DNA of 11,847 nucleotides from the NCBI GenBank assembly GCA_044425575.1, contig JAWXVE010000068.1, forward strand, positions 1 to 11,847, read 5' to 3'. The notes beneath the pieces were generated by a model that worked only from the letters and a program-made list of their open reading frames with translations, searched no databases and was not told the origin of the DNA. Origin of the DNA: JAWXVE01 sp044425575. Its GTDB lineage: Bacteria; Bacillota; Clostridia; Lachnospirales; Lachnospiraceae. This document shows positions 1 to 6,091 of the stretch, in pieces. Every line of letters starts with the position of its first letter. Position 1 is the first letter of the stretch. A program made the translations under genes and the position numbers.

Positions 1-1
1 T

Positions 2-1609
2 ACAAACAAGCTAGAGGTTTCCGCCATTGGTTGGAATGCAATAATTATTCTTCTTGCACTTTTGATTCGTTTTCTAGCTACGTTAACAGCCAGTAAAGAA
101 AGTCATTTAGCAGCAAAATCAGTTAAGAAGATTCTTCGTAATCAAATCTATGAAAAGATGTTGTCTATTGGAAGTGGTTACACGAAGAAAATGTCTACAG
201 CCGAAGTAGTTCAAGTAGCAGTAGAGGGTGTGGAGCAATTAGAAGTATATTTTGCTAGTTATTTACCGCAATTCTTCTATGCAATCATAGCACCAGTGAT
301 ATTATTTGTAGTAGTAGCAACCATTGATATACCAATTGCAGTACTTTTATTCTGCTGTGTACCTATGATACCTATTTCTATTATGGCAGTGCAAACATTT
401 GCTAAGAAATTATTGCAAAAATATTGGGGTGAATATGTGCAGCTAGGAGATAGTTTTCTAGAAAATCTCCAAGGACTTACTACTTTAAAAATATATGGAG
501 CAGATGAATATAAGCATGAACAAATGAATGCACAAGCAGAGCGATTTCGTTCTATTACTATGCGTGTGTTAACGATGCAGTTAAACTCCATATCTATTAT
601 GGATATTATTGCATATGGGGGTACTGCATTAGGTGTAGCTAGTTCTGTTATGGCGTGTATGCAATCGCACATTACATTAGCAGAGGCAGTTGTAATTATC
701 CTTCTATGTTCCGAGTTCTTTTTGCCAATGCGTATGCTTGGAAGTTTCTTTCACATTGCTATGAACGGAATGGCAGCAAGTAAGAAGATGTTTACTTGGT
801 TAGAAATGGAGGGAGAAAGTGAGGAACATGAGGTGGTGGAGAATACAGATATTCTCATACAGAACCTTGCATATGAATACGAGGAAGGAGAACCAATTTT
901 AACGAATATACACATGGGACTTCCTGCCAATTCCTTTGTGTCAATTGTAGGAGAAAGTGGATGTGGTAAATCTACCATTGCAGGTATTATTGCAGGTGTT
1001 AATCGCGGATATACAGGTACGATAACCATTGGTGGCAAAGAATTGTCTAAGATAAAGCAAGATAATCTATACAACACGATTACAACTATTCGTTTAGGCA
1101 GTTATATATTCAAAGGAACCGTGCGAGATAATCTTATCATGGGTAATGAAAATGCTAGTGAAGAACAGATGTGGAATGTCTTAGAAGAAGTTCGTTTAAA
1201 AGAATTTATAGAAGAACAAGGTGGGCTAGATTTTCCGTTAAAAGAGCGAGGTGAAAACCTTTCAGGCGGTCAATGTCAACGACTTGCACTTGCAAGAGCC
1301 TTATTACGTGAAAGTAAGATATATATCTTTGACGAAGCAACCAGTAATATTGATGTGGAGAGTGAGAATCAGATTATGGAATTGATTCAAGGATTGCGAA
1401 GGAATAAGACCGTTCTATTGATTTCTCATCGTCTTGCAAATGTGGTAGATTCAGATTGTATCTATGTATTGGAGCAAGGTCGATTACAGGAACAAGGTTC
1501 CCATGAAGAATTATTAACACATAAGGGAAAGTATGCTAGATTATGGAATGCACAAAGAGAATTAGAGCGTGTGCGAGAAGGAGGTAACTATGAATTCAGA
1601 AGAATCTAG
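2..1609 (+). CDS. cydD: CydD-type ABC exporter half (fused permease/ATPase), 5' truncated by window edge
   Basis: Membrane domain followed by an ABC ATPase, one half of a heterodimeric exporter. The reading frame is open to the window's left edge, so the start lies upstream; the first in-frame start-like codon, TTG at 62, falls inside a hydrophobic helix and is not a credible start. The permease part has CydD hallmarks: LQGLTTLKIYGAD around 470-510 and a long conserved block ending SFFHIAMNGMAAS near 780. ATPase motifs: Walker A GESGCGKST (950-976), signature LSGGQ (1259-1273), Walker B IFDEATS with D/E at 1331-1336, and the switch histidine at 1427-1429. The Q-loop glutamine position appears to be leucine (1094-1096), while the partner half keeps its Q. 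In E. coli CydDC exports cysteine and glutathione and is needed for cytochrome bd assembly. No cydAB is visible here, so the substrate is inferred only at family level; it could be another thiol or peptide exporter. The end overlaps the next gene by 20 bases. Confidence 0.85.
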   Translation, partial: TNKLEVSAIGWNAIIILLALLIRFLATLTASKESHLAAKSVKKILRNQIYEKMLSIGSGYTKKMSTAEVVQVAVEGVEQLEVYFASYLPQFFYAIIAPVILFVVVATIDIPIAVLLFCCVPMIPISIMAVQTFAKKLLQKYWGEYVQLGDSFLENLQGLTTLKIYGADEYKHEQMNAQAERFRSITMRVLTMQLNSISIMDIIAYGGTALGVASSVMACMQSHITLAEAVVIILLCSEFFLPMRMLGSFFHIAMNGMAASKKMFTWLEMEGESEEHEVVENTDILIQNLAYEYEEGEPILTNIHMGLPANSFVSIVGESGCGKSTIAGIIAGVNRGYTGTITIGGKELSKIKQDNLYNTITTIRLGSYIFKGTVRDNLIMGNENASEEQMWNVLEEVRLKEFIEEQGGLDFPLKERGENLSGGQCQRLALARALLRESKIYIFDEATSNIDVESENQIMELIQGLRRNKTVLLISHRLANVVDSDCIYVLEQGRLQEQGSHEELLTHKGKYARLWNAQRELERVREGGNYEFRRI

Positions 1610-3254
1610 ATCAACCTTAGAACTTTTTATAAAGTTATTTCGATTAGTGAAGCCTTTGACATTTTATATGATATTAGCAGTCTTTGCAGGAGTTGCAGGA
1701 TTTTTATGTGCCAGTTTTATTACTATTGGTGGTGGGTATGCACTACTACATGTTGTAGGCTATTATCCAGAATTATCCATTAAAACTGTATTAATAGGAA
1801 TAGGAATACTAGCTATCTTGCGAGGACTCCTTCATTATCTGGAACATGCTTGTAATCATTATATTGCTTTTAAATTATTGGCATCTATTCGAGATCAGGT
1901 GTTTGGTGCATTAAGGCGATTGGCGCCAGCTAAGTTAGAAGGAGCAGATAGAGGGAATTTAGTTGCGCTTATAACTAGTGATATAGAATTGTTAGAAATC
2001 TTTTTCGCACATACCATATCGCCAGTTTGTATTGGAATCATTATGGTAACGACTATGACGATATACATTAGTCATTACCATCTAATTCTAGGCGGAATTG
2101 CATTGATTGCTTACCTTGTAGTGGGATTCGTTCTTCCTTTGGTATCTGCAAAACAGACAAGAGAAATTGGTACTAGACAACGAGAGGCATTTGCGCAGAT
2201 GAACTCGTGTTATCTAGATAGTATTCGTGGTATGAAAGAGATTAAGCAATTCCATTGGGGTGATAAGCGCATTGCATTTATGAACAAGCAGGCAGATGAA
2301 ATGGAAATTACAGCCCGCAAATTGAAAGGTTATTCAGGAATTGCAACGGGTATCATTCATACGTGTGTATTGGGATTTTCCCTTGTTATATTCCACGTAG
2401 GAACGGTCTTATACGTTAATCAGATAATAGATTTAGATGGAGTTATAATACCTACAATCGTCCTTTTTGCTTCCTTTGGACCAGTTATTGCACTGGCTAA
2501 TCTAGGAACTGGTTTGGCGCAAACAGTGGCATCTGGAAATCGAATCCTTGCTATTTTAGAAGAGGAATCTAATATAGAAGAAGTAGTGAACCCTATAGAT
2601 GTTACGGGTAGCCATGTAGAATTCCAAGAAGTAGATTTTGCTTATGAGAAAGAACAGATTCTAGAACAGTTATCGTTATCCATAGAAGCAGGCAAAGTAA
2701 CGGGGATTATGGGGCAGTCTGGCTCAGGTAAATCCACTATTTTAAAATTAATTATGAGGTTTTGGGATGTGGATTCAGGGCAAGTGTTATTAGGTGGAAA
2801 GGATGTAAGAAATTTAAGTACACATTCTTTGCGAAAGAACCAAGGATTTGTTACACAAGAGACGCATTTATTTCATGAATCCATAGAAGCAAATGTTAGA
2901 ATAGGAAAGTTAAATGCAACAAGGCAAGAAGTGGAAGAAGCTTGTAAAAAAGCATCCATACATGAATTTATCATGGCATTACCACATCAATATGAGACAC
3001 AAGTAGGAGAACTAGGCGATACTTTATCTGGTGGAGAGTGTCAACGCATAGGGCTTGCGAGAGCGTTCCTACACAATGGTGCTTGTATGCTCTTAGATGA
3101 ACCAACTAGTAACTTAGACAGCCTCAATGAAGCAGTTATTTTAAAGGCGTTGCTAGAAGATCAAGAAAGAACAACTATAATCGTATCACATCGCAAATCA
3201 ACCATGGCAGTAGCAGATCAAGTGATTCACGTATCAGGAGAGAGGGTTAGTTAA
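1590..3254 (+). CDS. cydC: CydC-type ABC exporter half (fused permease/ATPase)
   Basis: Partner half of the upstream exporter, 554 residues, normal length for the family. I chose ATG 1590 because AAGGAGG (1578-1584) lies 5 bases before it; a GTG at 1569 is in frame but has no such site. The N-terminal permease has about six membrane segments and CydC-like sequence (HYLEHACNHYIAFKLLASIR, then LRRLAP). ATPase motifs: Walker A GQSGSGKST (residues 375-383), Q-loop FVTQETHLF with its glutamine, signature LSGGE (479-483), Walker B LLDEP (D503, E504) and switch histidine H534. Both halves keep the catalytic Walker B glutamate, so neither looks plainly dead; asymmetry lies in the signature (GGE here, GGQ in the partner) and the Q-loop. 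The 20-base overlap with the preceding gene points to translational coupling and fixed stoichiometry. Role by family: inner-membrane thiol exporter supporting redox balance and cytochrome maturation; substrate not shown by sequence. Confidence 0.88.
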   Translation: MNSEESRSTLELFIKLFRLVKPLTFYMILAVFAGVAGFLCASFITIGGGYALLHVVGYYPELSIKTVLIGIGILAILRGLLHYLEHACNHYIAFKLLASIRDQVFGALRRLAPAKLEGADRGNLVALITSDIELLEIFFAHTISPVCIGIIMVTTMTIYISHYHLILGGIALIAYLVVGFVLPLVSAKQTREIGTRQREAFAQMNSCYLDSIRGMKEIKQFHWGDKRIAFMNKQADEMEITARKLKGYSGIATGIIHTCVLGFSLVIFHVGTVLYVNQIIDLDGVIIPTIVLFASFGPVIALANLGTGLAQTVASGNRILAILEEESNIEEVVNPIDVTGSHVEFQEVDFAYEKEQILEQLSLSIEAGKVTGIMGQSGSGKSTILKLIMRFWDVDSGQVLLGGKDVRNLSTHSLRKNQGFVTQETHLFHESIEANVRIGKLNATRQEVEEACKKASIHEFIMALPHQYETQVGELGDTLSGGECQRIGLARAFLHNGACMLLDEPTSNLDSLNEAVILKALLEDQERTTIIVSHRKSTMAVADQVIHVSGERVS

Positions 3255-3625
3255 TGAATATTAGTAAAATAATCTATATAATAGTAGGAGTCTTAACATT
3301 GGGATTAGGCACAATTGGTGCTGCATTACCGCTACTACCAACGGTTCCCTTCTTATTATTAGCTGCATTTTGTTTTGGGAAAAGTAGCACTACGTTAGAT
3401 CATTGGTTTCGAGGTACAAAGCTATATCAGAACAATTTAGATACTTATGTTAAAGGAAAAGGAATGACTAAGAAAACAAAACTTCGCATTATCTTACTCG
3501 TCACCACACTCATGGGAATTGGGTTTTGCATGATGGGGGACGTACCTATTGGCAGAATCCTTCTATGTGGTATTTGGGTGTTCCATATGTGGTACTTTGT
3601 TGTGAGGGTGAAGACGATTATGTAA
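3254..3625 (+). CDS. DUF454 / YbaN-like small membrane protein
   Basis: 123 residues, strongly hydrophobic, with likely membrane segments at about 5-25, 29-41, 76-93 and 98-117. The motif LPLLPTVPFLLLAAFCF (residues 25-41) followed by the WF pair (51-52) is typical of the DUF454 (YbaN) inner-membrane family, whose function is not established. A basic loop (KGKGMTKKTK, about 67-76) separates the two hydrophobic halves and probably faces the cytoplasm. The start ATG shares one base with the TAA stop of the upstream exporter gene, and AGGAGAG (3237-3243) provides a ribosome site, so it is translated as part of the same operon. Its position suggests a link with the exporter or with cell envelope redox functions, but that is inference from context. 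Assignment to the family is confident; function is unknown. Confidence 0.82.
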   Translation: MNISKIIYIIVGVLTLGLGTIGAALPLLPTVPFLLLAAFCFGKSSTTLDHWFRGTKLYQNNLDTYVKGKGMTKKTKLRIILLVTTLMGIGFCMMGDVPIGRILLCGIWVFHMWYFVVRVKTIM

Positions 3626-3684
3626 GTTATTGTACAGCTAATATAAGAAGAAAACCAGTATTTCATATTTAAGGGCGCTTTCGC

Positions 3685-3751
3685 TCCGTGGCAATCGTAG
3701 CAATACTAACCGCTTACAGAACAAGTGGTAAGTGCTGACGATTGCCAAGGA
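3685..3751. repeat. GC-rich long imperfect hairpin in the exporter-recA intergenic region
   Basis: Outer arms TGGCAATCGT (3689-3698) and ACGATTGCCA (3738-3747) are perfect 10-bp inverted repeats. They enclose a further imperfect stem, including CCGCTT (3710-3715) with AAGTGG (3723-3728), around a 7-base loop; TCC/GGA (3685-3687, 3749-3751) extends the base. By my count 49 of the 100 bases from 3671 to 3770 are G or C, clearly richer than the flanks. No T-run follows on either strand, so it is not a standard terminator. It could be a dispersed palindromic element, a processed mRNA 3' end or part of a small RNA. The structure is seen directly; its nature is not known to me. Confidence 0.55.
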
Positions 3752-3823
3752 CTTTCATAGGAAATGTCGGACTGGGATACAATTCATATGCAGTAACATT
3801 TATACCATATTTTTAAAATTACG

Positions 3824-3852
3824 TTGACAATTAGTATCAATAAGAGTATAGT
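3824..3852 (+). promoter_or_regulatory. Promoter P1, far upstream of recA
   Basis: TTGACA at 3824-3829 and TATAGT at 3847-3852 are separated by exactly 17 bases, a near-consensus vegetative promoter. Transcription would start near 3859, about 310 bases before recA and with no open reading frame of note in between. It therefore drives either a long recA leader or a separate small RNA. There is no SOS box overlapping it, so it could give LexA-independent transcription. Seen in sequence; activity is inferred. Confidence 0.65.
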
Positions 3853-3858
3853 AAACAC

Positions 3859-4085
3859 AAAGCAATAATTCAAAGATATCCAAGAGGTAGCAGCCACTCT
3901 AGGCTCTACCATTCTAAATCAGCTCTGAATCATTCCATGCTTTTATTACCAAACAACCAAAATAGAATAGTAAGAATGGTAGAGTGAAGAATTCGTTTCT
4001 TTTTCCACATTTTAGTGAAGTACATAGATGCACTTAGAATCCAGTCTTGCGGAAAGAGAAACAGGTGAAGCATTTGAGCTAAGAA
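3859..4085 (+). ncRNA. Candidate structured leader or small RNA upstream of recA
   Basis: The transcript expected from P1 contains several strong pairings. Hairpin A: GGTAG (3886-3890) and AGCC (3892-3895) pair with GGCT (3902-3905) and CTACC (3906-3910). Hairpin B: CTCTACCATTCT (3904-3915) pairs perfectly with AGAATGGTAGAG (3973-3984). A and B share bases 3904-3910, so they are mutually exclusive. Hairpin C: GTTTCTTTTTCC (3995-4006) pairs with GGAAAGAGAAAC (4051-4062) with one G-U pair, enclosing a small AGTG/CACT stem. The U-rich arm of C sits about ten bases after B, which falls short of a classical terminator. I recognise no known RNA family: no T-box motifs, no tRNA, and not the single long rod expected of 6S RNA. 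The 3' boundary is uncertain; it may simply run on into recA. Structure is seen; RNA function is inference. Confidence 0.4.
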
Positions 4086-4109
4086 AATTATTAATTTAAG
4101 CAAAAACTA

Positions 4110-4138
4110 TTGACAAATACGAACGTATGTTTTATCAT
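4110..4138 (+). promoter_or_regulatory. Promoter P2, proximal recA promoter
   Basis: TTGACA (4110-4115), 17-base spacer, TATCAT (4133-4138). Start of transcription is expected near 4145, giving a leader of only about 25 bases before recA. One SOS box lies within the spacer and touches the -10 box, and a second covers the start region, so bound LexA would block polymerase directly. Confidence 0.8.
4120..4133 (+). promoter_or_regulatory. LexA (SOS) box 1 of recA
   Basis: CGAACGTATGTTTT matches the Gram-positive LexA/DinR consensus CGAACRNRYGTTYC at all positions except the last. It occupies the spacer of the proximal recA promoter and overlaps the first base of its -10 box. recA is a standard LexA target, which supports the call. 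Confidence 0.85.
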
Positions 4139-4142
4139 GTAA

Positions 4143-4156
4143 AGAACAAACGTTCT
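4143..4156 (+). promoter_or_regulatory. LexA (SOS) box 2 of recA
   Basis: AGAACAAACGTTCT has perfect GAAC and GTTC half-sites with four bases between them, as in the Gram-positive LexA consensus. Its centre is 23 bases downstream of box 1, about two helical turns, so two LexA dimers would lie on roughly the same face. It covers the predicted start of transcription and ends just before the ribosome site. Confidence 0.75.
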
Positions 4157-4170
4157 AGAAGGAGAAGGAA

Positions 4171-5247
4171 ATGGATAAAAATGATAAACTAAAAGCATTA
4201 GATGCAGCATTAGGTCAAATTGAGAAACAATATGGTAAAGGTGCAGTTATGAAATTAGGTGATCCATCTGTACAAATGAATGTAGAAACTTATCCAACAG
4301 GATCATTAAGTCTAGATTTAGCTTTGGGATTAGGCGGTATTCCAAAAGGAAGAATTGTTGAAATATATGGACCAGAATCGAGCGGTAAGACAACTGTAAC
4401 ACTACACATGATTGCAGAAGTGCAAAAGAGAGGTGGGATAGCAGGTTTTATTGATGCGGAACATGCATTAGATCCTGTATATGCAAAGAAAATTGGCGTA
4501 GACATTGATAATTTGTACATATCTCAGCCAGATAATGGAGAGCAAGCTTTAGAGATTACTGAAACAATGGTAAGGTCTGGTGCCATTGATATTGTAGTCG
4601 TTGATTCTGTAGCAGCACTTGTACCAAGAGCAGAAATTGATGGAGATATGGGGGATTCTCATGTAGGATTACAAGCACGATTAATGTCTCAAGCATTACG
4701 TAAATTAACTGCTGTAATTAGCAAATCTAATTGCACTGTAATTTTTATTAATCAATTAAGAGAAAAGGTAGGAGTGATGTTTGGAAGTCCTGAAACTACT
4801 ACAGGTGGTAGAGCGTTAAAGTTCTATTCGTCCGTCAGGCTTGATGTAAGAAGAATCGAAGCATTAAAGCAAAGTGGTGAGGTGATGGGGAATCGTACAC
4901 GCGTCAAAGTGGTTAAAAATAAGATTGCACCGCCATTTAAAGAAGCAGAATTCGATATTATGTTTGGTGAAGGAATTTCAAAAGAAGGGGATATTCTTGA
5001 TCTGGCTGCCAATTGTGATGTAGTAAATAAAAGTGGTGCATGGTATGCATATGAAGGCAATAAAATTGGACAAGGTCGGGAAAATTCAAAAACTCATTTA
5101 AAAGAAAATCCTGCTCTCTGTGCAGAAATTGAGCAAAAGGTAAGGGTTCATTATGGACTTTGTAGTGATTCAAGTACGAACGATGTAGTACCACCACTAG
5201 AAGAAAAGAGTAGCGGTAGCAAAAAGACGACTAAAAATCCAGAATAG
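4171..5247 (+). CDS. recA: Recombinase RecA
   Basis: ATP-dependent strand-exchange protein that forms filaments on single-stranded DNA, drives homologous repair and stimulates LexA self-cleavage. 358 residues, close to the usual length. Walker A GPESSGKT at 67-74 (K73, T74), catalytic glutamate E97, Walker B IVVVDSVAAL at 141-150, DNA-binding loop L1 around DGDMGDSHVG (157-166) and L2 around INQLREKVGVMFGSPETTTGG (193-213) are all intact. The start ATG follows AAGGAG (4159-4164) by 6 bases. The C-terminal tail after about residue 335 is Ser/Lys-rich and ends KKTTKNPE instead of the strongly acidic tail of the E. coli protein; such tails vary between lineages. Control by LexA is shown by two SOS boxes at the promoter. 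recX follows after 23 bases, implying co-transcription. Confidence 0.98.
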   Translation: MDKNDKLKALDAALGQIEKQYGKGAVMKLGDPSVQMNVETYPTGSLSLDLALGLGGIPKGRIVEIYGPESSGKTTVTLHMIAEVQKRGGIAGFIDAEHALDPVYAKKIGVDIDNLYISQPDNGEQALEITETMVRSGAIDIVVVDSVAALVPRAEIDGDMGDSHVGLQARLMSQALRKLTAVISKSNCTVIFINQLREKVGVMFGSPETTTGGRALKFYSSVRLDVRRIEALKQSGEVMGNRTRVKVVKNKIAPPFKEAEFDIMFGEGISKEGDILDLAANCDVVNKSGAWYAYEGNKIGQGRENSKTHLKENPALCAEIEQKVRVHYGLCSDSSTNDVVPPLEEKSSGSKKTTKNPE

Positions 5248-5270
5248 ACTGAAACTGCATTGAGGAAGGA

Positions 5271-5906
5271 ATGGATATGATCATGCAAATCACAAAAGTG
5301 GTGAAGCTTTCAAAAGCAAGGTCAAAGGTTTACTTAAATGATGAATTTGCATTTGTTTTATACAAAGGAGAACTACGCCGTTTTGAGATCGAAGAAGGAA
5401 AGGAAATTTCAGTAGAAGATTACGAGGAAATATCGAATGTTATCATTCCTAGGAGAGCAAAATTACGGTGCATGAATCTTTTAATGAAAAAAGATTATAC
5501 ACAGTTTAAACTTCATGAAAAGTTACGAAATGATTATAAAGATTCTGATATAGAAGAAGCTATTGCGTATTTGAAGAGCTATGGATATTTAGACGACAAG
5601 CGTTATGCAACAGATTATGTTGCCTATCACATGGAACGAAAGAGCCGCATGCAAATGGAATCAGATTTATATAAAAGAGGTATTGAAAAAGATTTGATAC
5701 AAGAAGCTTTGTCTACGTCTATTGTTGATTATGAGAACCAAGAAATAGAATTGATTCAAAAATGGTTGTTAAAAAAACGATATGCACAAGAAGCAGCTAC
5801 TATCGTAGAAACGCAAAAATTAATTCGCTTTTTACTATGTAAGGGATTCTCTATTTCGAATATAAAAAAAGTAATATATCATACTGATTTTTTGGAAGAA
5901 ACATAA
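5271..5906 (+). CDS. recX: RecA modulator RecX
   Basis: RecX family, which binds RecA filaments and restrains or remodels them. Up to 211 residues, mostly charged helices, as expected. The core, residues about 65-145, fits the family pattern: CMNLLMKKDYTQFKLHEKLR, then AIAYLKSYGYLDDKRYATDYV, then a DLYKRGIEKDLIQEAL repeat of the same three-helix unit; a third, weaker unit (IRFLLCKGFSISNIKKVI) lies at the C-terminus. Its position directly after recA, 23 bases away with no terminator between, is the classic arrangement. Start choice is uncertain: ATG at 5271, 5277 and 5283 are all in frame; the GAGGAAGGA stretch at 5262-5270 is best spaced for 5271 or 5277. Likely SOS-induced with recA. A thin N-terminal region before the first repeat (about 60 residues) matches the extension seen in Firmicute RecX proteins. 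Confidence 0.9.
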   Translation: MDMIMQITKVVKLSKARSKVYLNDEFAFVLYKGELRRFEIEEGKEISVEDYEEISNVIIPRRAKLRCMNLLMKKDYTQFKLHEKLRNDYKDSDIEEAIAYLKSYGYLDDKRYATDYVAYHMERKSRMQMESDLYKRGIEKDLIQEALSTSIVDYENQEIELIQKWLLKKRYAQEAATIVETQKLIRFLLCKGFSISNIKKVIYHTDFLEET

Positions 5907-5974
5907 AAAATTGTCGAAAATCACAAAAAAATAGATATATTCAAAAAGATTTTATTACAAATTGTTACTTTTGC

Positions 5975-6003
5975 TTGACATTAAAGTCATTTCAGTTTAG
6001 AAT
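5975..6003 (+). promoter_or_regulatory. Promoter of rny
   Basis: TTGACA (5975-5980), 17-base spacer, TAGAAT (5998-6003); start of transcription near 6010. It lies in the 185-base gap after recX and gives rny its own SOS-independent transcript with a leader of about 80 bases. No terminator is evident after recX, so read-through from recA-recX may add to it. Confidence 0.72.
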
Positions 6004-6091
6004 TTATATGTTGTGAATCGATACTTAGGATAGAAAATATTCTATAATAATATGGTGTACAATGAAAACTAAATAAGGAGGAAACCTGTAC

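Noticed and set aside
62..64. TTG as the start of the first exporter gene
   Set aside because: The frame is open to the left edge with sensible hydrophobic sequence before it, and no ribosome site precedes the TTG; the gene is simply cut by the window.
277..1077. Reverse-strand open frames opposite the first exporter gene
   Set aside because: No recognisable domain and no ribosome site; they mirror a well-supported + strand gene. The same applies to the other reverse-strand frames over recA, rny and the btu genes.
1569..1589. GTG 1569 as the start of the CydC-type gene
   Set aside because: ATG 1590 has AAGGAGG at ideal spacing; the GTG has none.
3689..3747. GC-rich hairpin as the terminator of the exporter operon, or as a tRNA
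   Set aside because: No T-run follows on either strand, and there is no cloverleaf, T-loop or acceptor pattern.
3859..4085. 6S RNA or T-box leader upstream of recA
   Set aside because: The pairings form several separate hairpins, not one long rod with a central bubble, and T-box sequence motifs are absent.
6031..6048. Second rny promoter with TATAAT at 6043-6048
   Set aside because: No acceptable -35 box at 16-18 bases upstream; the TTGACA-17-TAGAAT promoter at 5975-6003 is far better.
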